DNA of 55,938 bases from Bacteroidia bacterium. Its GTDB lineage: Bacteria > Bacteroidota > Bacteroidia > JAIBAJ01. The DNA is taken from NCBI GenBank assembly GCA_019695265.1, contig JAIBAJ010000010.1, positions 1 through 55,938 on the forward strand. The letters are read 5' to 3'. The notes below the pieces were generated by a model. The model worked only from the letters and a program-made list of their open reading frames with translations. It ran no database searches and was not told the origin of the DNA. Shown here one piece after another: positions 1 through 7,577 of this stretch. The translations under genes were made by a program, and so were the position numbers. The stretch's first letter is position 1. Each line of letters begins with the position of its first letter.

Positions 1-22
1 ATTTTCCGGAAGGACCGATTTA

Positions 23-178
23 AAAGATGGACATGTGCGAAAGGATAAGTGGGTCAGCGTCCATCTTTGACCCATTGCTTAGTTTTTCAGGGAACAGCAA
101 GAGCGGGTGGACGTTTGCTGAGCCTAGTCCCGAAGAAATTTCGGGATGGTTACTTTTTGGGGCAATGCCAAAAAGTGA
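23..178. repeat. Structured intergenic element of stacked inverted repeats
   Basis: No gene is recognisable in the first ~650 bases, but 23-178 is dense in inverted repeats: AAAGATGGAC (23-32) with GTCCATCTTT (59-68); TGGGTCA (50-56) with TGACCCA (68-74), which would form a pseudoknot-like or alternative fold with the first; CAGCAA (95-100) with TTGCTG (115-120); TCCCGAA (128-134) with TTCGGGA (140-146); and ACTTTTTGG (152-160) with CCAAAAAGT (168-176). An 80-codon reading frame (27-269) crosses it but looks like no known protein and is probably accidental. It could be a REP-like repeat or a non-coding RNA. Bases 180-400 are AT-rich with nothing I can identify. Confidence 0.45.
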
Positions 179-400
179 CATAAATAATTCCTATAAAAAC
201 AAACAATCCATCCAAAAAAATGACATAAATGAAATTCCTTTGAATTTCAAAAAGCTAAATCTTAACTAAACGTCATTTCCCTGACCAGAATTTCTACGTT
301 TTATAGAGCTTATTCCTATCAAAAATATCTTTTGTCAAAGGAAGGCCAGCCATTAGTTAGCTGTTTTATTCTAGAAGTTTAACTTCTTTTGGAATTCAGG

Positions 401-425
401 CTAAACATAATGTCCATTCGGTATT
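401..425. repeat. Solo terminal fragment of the 142 bp MITE-like repeat
   Basis: About 24 bases here are the same as the right-hand terminus of the MITE-like repeats at 25819-25960 and 27510-27651 (ctaaacataatgtccattcg followed by gtat). The rest of the element is absent, so this is a decayed or truncated copy. Confidence 0.6.
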
Positions 426-456
426 AAATACAGGACCGGACAAAGATTGCCAATAA

Positions 457-515
457 GAAAAAACCTCCTGCATTTGATTCAAGTTTCAAGAAGAAACGTA
501 TCAAAAACAGGAGGT
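457..515 (-). terminator. Probable rho-independent terminator of recA
   Basis: Read on the minus strand, ACCTCCTG (515-508) pairs with CAGGAGGT (470-463). The stem extends inward through TTTTGAT and ATCAAA to about 15 bp with one mismatch, and is followed by TTTTTT (462-457). It lies ~145 nt downstream of the recA stop codon on the same strand with no gene between. Confidence 0.7.
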
Positions 516-658
516 CGGAACGTTGAAATGAAGAAATGACTTTTTCATAAAGAGAATAGAATCCAAGTTAGGGTAGAAGTTCCTGAACTATTGAGAAGGT
601 TTTAATTTCTAAAGAGCAACTAACTTAAATCTATTTTCTTTTTGGAAGCTTACCGAAA

Positions 659-1678
659 TTATTTTTCTGTGTCCTGAGCCAAAGCAATCCGAAGTTTAGC
701 TTCAATTTGATCTGCCATTTCCGGATTATCGCTTAGGATTTGTTTAACGGCTTCTCTTCCCTGTCCAATTTTGGAACCTTCATAACTAAACCAGGAGCCA
801 CTCTTTTGAATGATGTTGCGTTCCACACCCAAGTCGATGATTTCACCGATTTTGGAGATACCTTCACCAAAGATGACATCAAATTCTGCGGTTCGGAATG
901 GTGGAGCAACTTTGTTTTTAACCACCTTCACTTTTACCCGGTTACCGGTAGCGGTTTCTCCATCTTTTATTTGTGTACTACGGCGAATATCGATACGAAC
1001 GGAGGCGTAGAATTTAAGGGCATTACCGCCGGTTGTTGTTTCCGGGTTGCCAAACATTACTCCGATTTTTTCCCTTAATTGGTTGATGAAGATGCAGCAA
1101 CAGTTGGTGCGGCTGATGTTAGCAGTTAATTTACGCAGGGCCTGAGACATCAATCGGGCTTGCAATCCCATTTTGGATTCACCCATTTCCCCTTCAATTT
1201 CGCTTTTTGGAGTTAAGGCCGCAACAGAGTCAATAACAATAATATCAATGGCGCCTGAGCGAATCAGGTTATCAGCGATTTCCAGGGCTTGTTCTCCGTT
1301 ATCAGGCTGAGAAATTAATAAATTCTCAATATCAACACCAAGTTTTTGGGCATAAAAGCGGTCGAAAGCATGCTCAGCATCAATAATAGCGGCAATTCCA
1401 CCTTTCTTTTGACTTTCTGCAATGGCATGAATGGCCAAGGTTGTTTTACCGGAACTTTCAGGTCCATAAATTTCGATGATTCTTCCTTTTGGGTAGCCTC
1501 CAACACCTAGAGCAATATCTAAGGAAACGGAGCCGGAAGGAATAACATCCAGGGCTTCGATAGCCGTATCGCCTAATTTCATAATGGTTCCTTTGCCATA
1601 GGACTTCTCGAGTTTATCTAAAGCACTGGCTAAGGCTTTTAGCTTGTCTGCACTAGGTTTGATTGTTTCTGTAGACAT
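659..1678 (-). CDS. recA: Recombinase RecA
   Basis: RecA forms ATP-dependent filaments on single-stranded DNA, drives homologous strand exchange and stimulates LexA-type self-cleavage. The 339-residue length is normal for the family. Walker A is GPESSGKT at about residues 72-79; the adenine and DNA-binding core ([18 protein letters not shown], then [13 protein letters not shown], then [19 protein letters not shown]) is intact, with the usual small C-terminal domain. The gene stands alone. A TAnnTTTG promoter element lies ~65 nt upstream (1741-1748) and a strong hairpin terminator lies downstream (457-515). I see no obvious LexA-type palindrome in the short upstream region. Identification is certain. 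Confidence 0.98.
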   Translation of the reverse strand: MSTETIKPSADKLKALASALDKLEKSYGKGTIMKLGDTAIEALDVIPSGSVSLDIALGVGGYPKGRIIEIYGPESSGKTTLAIHAIAESQKKGGIAAIIDAEHAFDRFYAQKLGVDIENLLISQPDNGEQALEIADNLIRSGAIDIIVIDSVAALTPKSEIEGEMGESKMGLQARLMSQALRKLTANISRTNCCCIFINQLREKIGVMFGNPETTTGGNALKFYASVRIDIRRSTQIKDGETATGNRVKVKVVKNKVAPPFRTAEFDVIFGEGISKIGEIIDLGVERNIIQKSGSWFSYEGSKIGQGREAVKQILSDNPEMADQIEAKLRIALAQDTEK

Positions 1679-1740
1679 TTTTAATGATAATAATTAAATA
1701 GTAAGATTGTATTTTGCCAAATTTTCAACTTGGAACTCTC

Positions 1741-1748
1741 CAAAAGTA
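1741..1748 (-). promoter_or_regulatory. -7 promoter element (TACTTTTG) upstream of recA
   Basis: The minus strand reads TACTTTTG, an exact match to the Bacteroidota -7 consensus TAnnTTTG, about 65 nt before the recA ATG. A TTTG (1774-1777) lies 25 nt further upstream, somewhat longer than the usual 17-23 nt spacing. Confidence 0.5.
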
Positions 1749-1782
1749 GCTAGATTTAAAATCGAAATTTCAGCAAAAATAT

Positions 1783-2247
1783 TTAGTTTTCAACCGCTGC
1801 CAGAATTTGCTGAGTATGGTTGCTTGTTTCAACCTTGGTGAACACTGTCAACAACACTCCGTCTTCCCCAATTACAAAGGTGTAGCGGTGCATTCCCATG
1901 TATTCTCTACCCATAAATTTTTTTAAACCCCAAGTGCCATAGGCATTGGCAACTGCCTGATCGGTGTCTGCCAAAAGCGGGAAAGGAAGGTCGAATTTCT
2001 TAATAAACTTTAAATGGGATTTTTCGGAATCGGCACTAACCCCTAAAATAGCAAATCCTTTCTTCATTAACTCTTCATAATTATCTCGCAAATTGCAAGC
2101 TTCTGCAGTGCAACCCGGGGTATCATCTTTTGGATAAAAATACAAAATCAGTTTTTTGCCCGCAAAATCGCTTAGTGAAACGGTGTTGCCATTTTGGTCT
2201 TTTGCCGTAAAGGCAGGCGCTTTATCTCCTTCTTTTAAATGTGACAT
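1783..2247 (-). CDS. bcp: Thioredoxin-dependent thiol peroxidase (Bcp/PrxQ-type peroxiredoxin)
   Basis: Reduces hydrogen peroxide and organic hydroperoxides using thioredoxin. The AhpC/TSA fold is complete and contains PKDDTPGCTAEAC, with peroxidatic Cys about 46 and resolving Cys about 51, the five-residue spacing typical of atypical 2-Cys PrxQ proteins. I place the start at the internal ATG (MSHLKEGDKAPAF) at 2247, giving 154 aa, not at the ATG at 2274. The family usually begins there, and the apparent -7 element (2272-2279) overlaps the longer start, which would then not be transcribed. The gene is monocistronic, just upstream of recA on the same strand. Confidence 0.93.
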   Translation of the reverse strand: MSHLKEGDKAPAFTAKDQNGNTVSLSDFAGKKLILYFYPKDDTPGCTAEACNLRDNYEELMKKGFAILGVSADSEKSHLKFIKKFDLPFPLLADTDQAVANAYGTWGLKKFMGREYMGMHRYTFVIGEDGVLLTVFTKVETSNHTQQILAAVEN

Positions 2248-2271
2248 GTTGTTTTGTTTTTGGTAAGTTGG

Positions 2272-2302
2272 CAAAGATGCTGGTTTTCTGAACGCTTGTC
2301 AA
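2272..2302 (-). promoter_or_regulatory. Probable bcp promoter (TTG-N20-CATCTTTG)
   Basis: On the minus strand a TTG (2302-2300), a 20 nt spacer and CATCTTTG (2279-2272; 7 of the 8 TAnnTTTG positions) precede bcp. The predicted transcription start is near 2265, supporting translation from 2247. Confidence 0.45.
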
Positions 2303-2512
2303 GTCTGTTCAAAACTTGTTTTTCCCAACTAATCAACAGCTATGGTCTATCCCGCCTGCAACCTGAAACAACGGTTCTGTTGCTTGTGCTTCGATTGGGT
2401 TATTTTACTGAATTTTATTCTTGAAAATGAGCAAGCAATGGTGCGATTATTAAACCGTTCCCAACAAGTTAAGGATTAAATTGTGGTTTCCCGACAATCT
2501 TTGCCAGATATA

Positions 2513-2544
2513 TTTGTGGTTTCCCAAGAATTTCCTTAGTTTCG
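2513..2544 (+). promoter_or_regulatory. Promoter of the collagen-like gene (TTTG-N20-TAGTTTCG)
   Basis: TTTG (2513-2516), a 20 nt spacer and TAGTTTCG (2537-2544), close to TAnnTTTG, lie ~52 nt before the start codon. The motif TTGTGGTTTCCC occurs twice (2481-2492 and 2515-2526), a short tandem duplication over the promoter. Confidence 0.5.
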
Positions 2545-2596
2545 CCCACTTTTTTAGTATTTATCTGGAAAAAAGGAAAAAAACCTCTCTTTATAA

Positions 2597-3757
2597 ATGA
2601 AGAAAAAACTACTACTTTTTGTTCTTTCCATTGGCTTTGCCCACTTTGGCTTTGCCCAAAATAACGTTGGTATAGGTACAACATCGCCGGACCTTTCCTC
2701 TGTTTTGGATGTTTCAGCAACCGATAAAGGATTGCTGGTTCCACGTCTGACCATTTTGCAGCGTTTGGCTATTAACAATCCTGCAACCGGATTGTTAGTG
2801 TATGATATTTCTGACAACTGTTTTTGGTACTTTAAAGATCCTGTAAATGGCTGGACTTCTTTATGTACTTCTTCAGGTAGTTCCGGAGCTACAGGCCCAA
2901 CAGGTCCAACCGGACCTAATGGTTCAGCCGGATCCGCCGGTCCTGCCGGTCCAACCGGACCACAAGGTCCAACCGGTGCTGCCGGACCTGCCGGTACAGT
3001 TGGTGCAACCGGTCCAAGCGGTAATGCCGGACCAACCGGACCAACCGGCCCTTCAGGCGTTGATGGTGTTACCGGACCAACCGGCACCGACGCCCAAACA
3101 CTTAGCTACAACTCCGGTACAAACACCCTATCTATTTCCAATGGTAATTCCGTGGTATTGAATGGTTCTGGCTCAGGCGCAACAGGTCCAACAGGTCCTT
3201 CCGGGGTAGATGGCGTTACCGGTCCAACCGGAACAGCGGGTACAGCAGGTGCTACCGGAGCTACTGGAGTTACCGGCCCAACTGGAGCCACCGGTTCAAC
3301 CGGTGCAACAGGAGCCACCGGAATCCTGAACAGGTTTCACCTATACTGCACCGCAGGTCGTGCTTCTGTTAATACCAACACCTTAACCCTTCAACCGGGC
3401 TTAACCCAAACTTTTAACGTTACCGCCACTACAACGGTAGCTGTTTTTGCTTCAATTGGTGGATTAAATGCATCTACTACTGCCGGTGATTATTCCGTAG
3501 TTGATATGGTTGTTTATCTCGATGGTAACCCACTTACCGATGGGGGATGGAATAGGTTTAGCGTATTAAATCCTTCTGGAGCTGCTGTCAATGGTTTTGC
3601 AACTTCTTCCATTAATACGGTTTTCTCCGTTGCTGCCGGAACTCATACCATTGAATTAAGAACGGCTTTCAATTCAGGAACTTCCGCTGTTAATATTGGA
3701 GGTAACTCTACAACGGAAGTAAACCCGGGAGAATTAACCATTCTATTATTGAACTAA
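2597..3757 (+). CDS. Secreted collagen-like (Gly-X-Y) repeat protein
   Basis: A 386-residue predicted surface protein. It starts with a signal peptide ([20 protein letters not shown], then Q) and a short NVGIGTTSP segment common at the start of Bacteroidota collagen-like or tail-fibre-like proteins. Two Gly-X-Y stretches follow, roughly residues 97-165 and 195-240, rich in GPTGPTGP and GATGATG triplets. They are separated by a non-collagenous [20 protein letters not shown] segment. The C-terminal ~145 residues are Gly/Ala/Thr-rich and beta-predicted, and may be a trimerising head like the BclA/TNF fold, but I cannot assign a family. There is no T9SS sorting domain, so how it is held at the surface is unclear. 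Four bases separate it from the next small gene. The collagen DNA gives long shadow frames on both strands. Confidence 0.85.
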   Translation: MKKKLLLFVLSIGFAHFGFAQNNVGIGTTSPDLSSVLDVSATDKGLLVPRLTILQRLAINNPATGLLVYDISDNCFWYFKDPVNGWTSLCTSSGSSGATGPTGPTGPNGSAGSAGPAGPTGPQGPTGAAGPAGTVGATGPSGNAGPTGPTGPSGVDGVTGPTGTDAQTLSYNSGTNTLSISNGNSVVLNGSGSGATGPTGPSGVDGVTGPTGTAGTAGATGATGVTGPTGATGSTGATGATGILNRFHLYCTAGRASVNTNTLTLQPGLTQTFNVTATTTVAVFASIGGLNASTTAGDYSVVDMVVYLDGNPLTDGGWNRFSVLNPSGAAVNGFATSSINTVFSVAAGTHTIELRTAFNSGTSAVNIGGNSTTEVNPGELTILLLN

Positions 3758-3760
3758 TTC

Positions 3761-4042
3761 ATGAAGAAAGGTATTCTGCTTAGTGTTTGCCTCACCGGTT
3801 TTTGGGCTCTTGCCGGTGCCCAAACCAATACTGCGGCCAAACGATATAACCAATCAGCCCAAAAGGCCGATCCGACTTCTGTTGCTCCGGCAGCTCAACC
3901 CATAAATTCTGCTGAAGTTCAAATCAATTCCACCAAACGTAATGCTACGCCAACCGTTACCAAAGTAGATTCGGTGCGTAGAAAAGAAGAATTGATTCCC
4001 GGAACTCCGGTTAAAAACACTACATTAAGGCAGCCTAAGTAA
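3761..4042 (+). CDS. Small secreted protein of unknown function
   Basis: A 93-residue protein with a signal peptide (MKKGILLSVCLTGFWALAGA, then QTNT). The mature part is low-complexity, polar and Pro/Ala/Thr/Lys-rich (SAQKADPTSVAPAAQP, then TKRNATPTVTKVDSVRRKEE) and probably disordered. It starts four bases after the collagen-like gene and ends inside the hairpin terminator, so the two genes very probably form one transcript. I recognise no family. A role as a partner of the collagen-like protein is inferred from position only. Confidence 0.7.
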   Translation: MKKGILLSVCLTGFWALAGAQTNTAAKRYNQSAQKADPTSVAPAAQPINSAEVQINSTKRNATPTVTKVDSVRRKEELIPGTPVKNTTLRQPK

Positions 4043-4059
4043 TACAGGCTGCCTTTTTT
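4028..4059 (+). terminator. Rho-independent terminator overlapping the stop of the small secreted protein
   Basis: AGGCAGCCT (4028-4036), a 9 nt loop containing the TAA stop, AGGCTGCCT (4046-4054), then TTTTT. The stem is a perfect 9 bp. It lies only 9 nt before the ubiX start. Confidence 0.85.
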
Positions 4060-4067
4060 ATTTCTAT

Positions 4068-4643
4068 ATGAATCAAACAACGCGTAGTAAAAAAGTGGTG
4101 GTGGCTATTACCGGCGCCAGTGGTTCTATCTATGCGAAAGTGCTATTACAAAAACTGAAGGCCTTGCAAGATCAAATCCACTCGGTTGGGTTGGTATTAA
4201 GCGATAATGCCCACGAAGTTGCTTTGCATGAATTAGGTCATTCTCCCTACGAAGAATTTGGTTTTAAAACCTTTGGCAAAATGGATTTTAATGCTCCTTT
4301 TGCCAGTGGTTCTGCCGGTTATGAAGTGCTGTTTGTATGCCCTTGTTCCATGGGAACCCTGGCCAGAATCGCACATGGAGTTTCTTCCGACCTGATCACC
4401 CGTGCAGCAGATGTGGTCCTTAAAGAAAGAAGAAAGTTAATCCTAATTCCCAGGGAAACACCTTACTCTCTGATCCATATCAACAACATGAAGGCTGTTA
4501 CCGAAGCTGGTGGAATTATTGTACCGGCTTCTCCTTCTTTCTATAGTAAACCTCAAACCTTTGAAGAGCTGGCTGCCACCGTGGTAGATCGTGCCTTGGA
4601 TTTGGCCGGATTTCAACACTCTTCCTATCGCTGGCAGGAATAA
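4068..4643 (+). CDS. ubiX: Flavin prenyltransferase UbiX
   Basis: UbiX joins a dimethylallyl group to FMN to make prenylated FMN, the cofactor of UbiD-type decarboxylases. The family signature is complete: ITGASGSIYAKVLL near the N terminus (FMN phosphate binding), CPCSMGTLARIAHGVSSDL in the middle, and LIPRETPYSLIHINNMK with the conserved Arg/Glu. The 191-residue length is normal. No UbiD partner is nearby. The gene starts 9 nt after a terminator, so its promoter must overlap the preceding gene or it relies on read-through. It converges with the response-regulator gene. Confidence 0.93.
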   Translation: MNQTTRSKKVVVAITGASGSIYAKVLLQKLKALQDQIHSVGLVLSDNAHEVALHELGHSPYEEFGFKTFGKMDFNAPFASGSAGYEVLFVCPCSMGTLARIAHGVSSDLITRAADVVLKERRKLILIPRETPYSLIHINNMKAVTEAGGIIVPASPSFYSKPQTFEELAATVVDRALDLAGFQHSSYRWQE

Positions 4644-4749
4644 TCACTGCTTACCCTAACTGCATTTTCGGGCTAGTATAGAGCCGTTGCCCGCTTTCCA
4701 TCTTTTGCTCTTAAAACGGAATCTCGGAATTAATTATACCTAAGTATAA

Positions 4750-4778
4750 AAGGCTACATGTTTTAAAACAGCAGCCTT
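4750..4778 (-). terminator. Terminator hairpin between ubiX and the response regulator gene
   Basis: AAGGCT (4750-4755) pairs with AGCCTT (4773-4778), with an inner palindrome TGTTTTAAAACA-like core. On the minus strand it is followed by TTTATAC, so it best serves the minus-strand response regulator gene that ends at 4831. It may also stop ubiX transcripts. Confidence 0.6.
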
Positions 4779-4830
4779 CTATTAATAAAAATGGTATAAA
4801 AGATATAAATAGTTTAGCGTCCTAAAAAAG

Positions 4831-5514
4831 CTAGAATTCAAATTTATATCCAACGCCCTTTACGGTTTTTATTGAATCTTCGCCAATCTTCTCGCGTAGT
4901 TTACGGATGTGAACATCAATGGTGCGATCTCCAACAACCACTAAATCGCCCCAAACACGGTCTAATATTTCATCTCTCGTAAATACTTTTCCAGGTTTGG
5001 ATGCCAACAAGGCAAGTAGCTCAAATTCTTTCTTGGGTAGGTTAAAAACTTCGCCATCCTTGGTAACCAGGTAACGGCTGCGATCAATAACCAAACCCTG
5101 CACTTCTACTACCGCTTCGGAAGTGTCGGCTATGCCTGAACGTCTTCTTAATAAAGCCTTAATTCTACTGATCAATACCCTGGGCTTTATAGGCTTGGTA
5201 ATGTAGTCGTCAGCTCCACTGTCAAATCCGGCAATTTGACTATAATCTTCGTTCCTGGCTGTTAAAAATGCAATAATGGTATTTTGTAATTTGGGAATTT
5301 CTCTCAACTCTCTGCAGGTCTCAATACCATCCATTTCCGGCATCATTACATCCAATACCACCAAATCCGGTATTTCGCTTTTGGCTATTTCAATGGCTTC
5401 CTTGCCTGTACCGGCTGTTAATACCTTAAACCCTTCTTTTGCCAAATTGTACCGAATAAATTCCAAAATATCCGGTTCGTCATCTACTAATAAAATTTTG
5501 TGGTTTTCAGCCAT
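4831..5514 (-). CDS. OmpR/PhoB-family response regulator
   Basis: A DNA-binding two-component response regulator of 227 residues. The receiver domain (about 1-120) has the acidic pocket DD 11-12, the phospho-acceptor Asp about 55 in LVVLDVMMPEMDG, and Lys in DDYITKPIKPR. The winged-helix domain (about 135-227) ends in the typical SIKTVKGVGYKFEF. No sensor kinase lies beside it, so it is an orphan here. The sequence resembles PhoB/RprY-type regulators, but the regulon cannot be told from this window. Upstream is an exact -7 element (TACTTTTG) and a TTAA-rich repeated region that could be its own operator. Confidence 0.92.
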   Translation of the reverse strand: MAENHKILLVDDEPDILEFIRYNLAKEGFKVLTAGTGKEAIEIAKSEIPDLVVLDVMMPEMDGIETCRELREIPKLQNTIIAFLTARNEDYSQIAGFDSGADDYITKPIKPRVLISRIKALLRRRSGIADTSEAVVEVQGLVIDRSRYLVTKDGEVFNLPKKEFELLALLASKPGKVFTRDEILDRVWGDLVVVGDRTIDVHIRKLREKIGEDSIKTVKGVGYKFEF

Positions 5515-5530
5515 GTAATTTTTATTTTCT

Positions 5531-5572
5531 CAAAAGTAAATGCCTTCCCTTAATCCTCGCATTAAGATTAAG
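5531..5572 (-). promoter_or_regulatory. Promoter and candidate operator upstream of the response regulator gene
   Basis: The minus strand has TACTTTTG (5538-5531), matching TAnnTTTG, ~17 nt before the start codon. Just upstream, CTTAATC (5549-5555) and GATTAAG (5566-5572) form an inverted repeat inside a TTAA-rich run continuing to about 5577. Such TTAA-rich repeats are plausible sites for an OmpR/PhoB-type regulator. The -7 match is seen; operator function is inferred. Confidence 0.4.
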
Positions 5573-5645
5573 TTAACATTTTTTGAAAGTAAATTTACGG
5601 TAAAGCCGAGATTAATTCCCTAACTTGCATGCTCTTAGAAAGAAA

Positions 5646-6008
5646 ATGAAAAAGCTATTTCTTTTTATTGCCCTGACAATTAGCTATTTAGCTTCATATT
5701 CCCAGGAAGTTACCCCACAACCTGAAAAGGGAAAAGCCAGTTTCTACAGTAAAAAATGGGATGGCCGACGCACTTCAAGTGGAGAAAAATTGAGTTCAGC
5801 ACTCTTTACAGCAGCACATAAAACCTTGCCCTTTGGAACCTTGGTTAGGGTTACTAACTTAACCAATTGCAACTGGGTTATTGTAAAAATAAATGACCGT
5901 GGCCCCCATATTAAAAGTCGGGTTATTGACCTAAGCTGGGGTGCAGCCAAACAATTGGGTATGATTGCCGCCGGAATTGCCGAAGTGGAAGTGGAGGTTT
6001 TGCAATAA
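5646..6008 (+). CDS. RlpA-like double-psi beta-barrel secreted protein
   Basis: A secreted septal-ring or peptidoglycan-associated protein of the RlpA / lytic transglycosylase-like family. I choose the ATG at 5646 (MKKLFLFIALTISYLASYSQ) over the one at 5625 because it gives a clean signal peptide; the result is 120 aa. The mature part shows the DPBB signature: GKASFYSKKWDGRRTSSGE, then LPFGTLVRVTNL and VIVKINDRGPH, with the conserved Asp in NDRGP, then VIDLSWGAAKQLGM. There is no SPOR domain, as in many short Bacteroidota versions. It diverges from the response regulator gene. Confidence 0.88.
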   Translation: MKKLFLFIALTISYLASYSQEVTPQPEKGKASFYSKKWDGRRTSSGEKLSSALFTAAHKTLPFGTLVRVTNLTNCNWVIVKINDRGPHIKSRVIDLSWGAAKQLGMIAAGIAEVEVEVLQ

Positions 6009-6192
6009 CTCTCCTTTATCCGGTTTGCCCAATTTTGCCTTTGCTTTCCTGGCCTTAAATATACCACAACGATTTAGGCAATAAACTCCAATTCTGCTTA
6101 ATCAACCTTGGTTAAATTTGCTAGAAGTCTGATTAAAAATTAAACCGGATTTAACTTTCATGGCGCTATAATTTCCCCAATTTTACATCCTT

Positions 6193-7050
6193 ATGAGTTT
6201 TTATTCCAATTCCATTTTCATCATTACCGGGGCAGCCTCCGGTATGGGCAAAGCGATGACCGAACAGTGTTTGCAAAATGGTGCAACTGTTTTTGCCCTG
6301 GATATTCGTGCGGAGTTGCTGCAACAATTGTCCCAACGGTTTCCCAATGCCCACCTTCATACTCAAATCCTGGATGTTTCTGATGCCACCGCTATTGCCG
6401 ATTTTGCCGATCGAACCATTCCTTTATTGAACGGTAAAACCCTGGTACTGATTAACAATGCCGGAGTTGCTCTCGCTACCGGAAGGTTTATCGATACGCC
6501 TTTGTCCGATTTTGAATGGTTGCTTAATATCAACTTGTGGGGTGTAATTCGCATGACTAAGGCCTTTCTACCCTATATGCTGAAAACTCAAAAGGGTAGA
6601 ATAGTCAATCTTTCCAGTGTTTTCGGACTGGCCGGAGTGGCCAATCAATCAGCCTATTCAACTTCTAAATTTGGAGTGAGAGGCTTTAGTGATGTTCTTC
6701 GGATGGAGCTTCACGATACGCCTATTAAAGTAACAACCGTGCATCCGGGTGGAGTAAAAACCAATATTACCCGGTTCAGCAAAATGGGAGGAAAGGTGTT
6801 TACTTCTAAAATGATGGAAGAAACTATTTCCCGATTCGATGAAATAGCCAAAACCTCTCCGGAAAAGGCTGCCGGTCTCATATTAAAAGCTGCTGAAAAA
6901 GGACAGGCCCGACTGATCATTGGTGCCGATGGTCGATTGTTTGAATGGATTACTCGACTTTTTCCCACTGCCTACATCGGAATGATTAAATTTGGTCTGG
7001 AGAAGCGCTTTGGAGATATATATGATAAACACGGTATTCCGAAATCTTAA
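6193..7050 (+). CDS. Short-chain dehydrogenase/reductase (classical SDR)
   Basis: NAD(P)-dependent oxidoreductase of 285 residues. It has the TGAASGMG cofactor loop (about 12-19), NNAG, the catalytic Ser in VNLSSVFGLAG, and Tyr/Lys in YSTSKFG. The C-terminal extension ends in a weakly hydrophobic stretch, as in SDRs acting on lipids or retinoid-like substrates. It is the first gene of a three-gene plus-strand unit; the SRPBCC gene starts 5 nt after its stop. A near-match -7 element, TAACTTTC (6152-6159), lies upstream. The substrate is unknown. An SDR with a flavin monooxygenase recalls the mycobacterial mymA/sadH pair, but that is analogy only. Confidence 0.9.
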   Translation: MSFYSNSIFIITGAASGMGKAMTEQCLQNGATVFALDIRAELLQQLSQRFPNAHLHTQILDVSDATAIADFADRTIPLLNGKTLVLINNAGVALATGRFIDTPLSDFEWLLNINLWGVIRMTKAFLPYMLKTQKGRIVNLSSVFGLAGVANQSAYSTSKFGVRGFSDVLRMELHDTPIKVTTVHPGGVKTNITRFSKMGGKVFTSKMMEETISRFDEIAKTSPEKAAGLILKAAEKGQARLIIGADGRLFEWITRLFPTAYIGMIKFGLEKRFGDIYDKHGIPKS

Positions 7051-7055
7051 GTTCA

Positions 7056-7562
7056 ATGCCGGAAGTAAAAGTCAACATACAAGAACAGTTTAATTGTTCC
7101 CTCGAACGGGCTTTTAAATCTCCTATGCTTTGCGATGTTTTGAAAGTTCATACCGGCTTCCTGTTTATGCCTAAAGCTCTCCGGGTTTTTAACGATGAAA
7201 AATGGGGAGAACCGGGCGAAACCAAAGAAATTGTTTTTGCAAAGTCTATTGCCGCTTCTGCAGAAATGGTATTGCACGACCAGGTGTTGGAGCGCAAAGA
7301 AAATAAGTATTGGAAAATTAAGGTTTGGAATCCCGGAGGACTGCTCTTGTTTTTTACCCATTTTGTTGGAGAGTGGGAGGTGAAATCTGAATCTTCCAAC
7401 GCTGTTTCTATCGTTTACACCTATACGCTCTGTTTTAATTCCCCTCTTTTGTATCTCCCGGCTCTGATGTTTGCCCATTTTTTTTGGAAAGCCTATATGG
7501 GTAATGTGATGCGCAATATCAAAGCTATGGCTCAGGGAAATGAAGCATTTTTGTACCCTTAA
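7056..7562 (+). CDS. SRPBCC (START-like) domain protein
   Basis: A 168-residue protein that looks like a START/Bet v 1-type ligand-binding fold: an N-terminal strand (KVNIQEQFNCSLERAF), a Gly/Glu-rich central region (FNDEKWGEPGETKEIVF), antiparallel strands, and a long C-terminal helix preceded by a hydrophobic stretch (LLYLPALMFAHFFW). Such proteins bind hydrophobic ligands or act as cyclases. Its position, 5 nt after an SDR and 15 nt before a Baeyer-Villiger-like monooxygenase, suggests it binds the substrate or product of that pathway. No catalytic residue can be assigned. Confidence 0.75.
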   Translation: MPEVKVNIQEQFNCSLERAFKSPMLCDVLKVHTGFLFMPKALRVFNDEKWGEPGETKEIVFAKSIAASAEMVLHDQVLERKENKYWKIKVWNPGGLLLFFTHFVGEWEVKSESSNAVSIVYTYTLCFNSPLLYLPALMFAHFFWKAYMGNVMRNIKAMAQGNEAFLYP

Positions 7563-7577
7563 TAAAATGAATGTGTT

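Noticed and set aside
27-269. 80-codon open frame at the left end
   Set aside because: Its sequence resembles no known protein, it runs through several inverted repeats, and it has no promoter-like element; more likely chance translation of structured DNA.
2554-3087. Minus-strand Pro/Val-rich 177-codon frame across the collagen gene
   Set aside because: It is the reverse reading of the Gly-X-Y repeat and has no start signal or family match.
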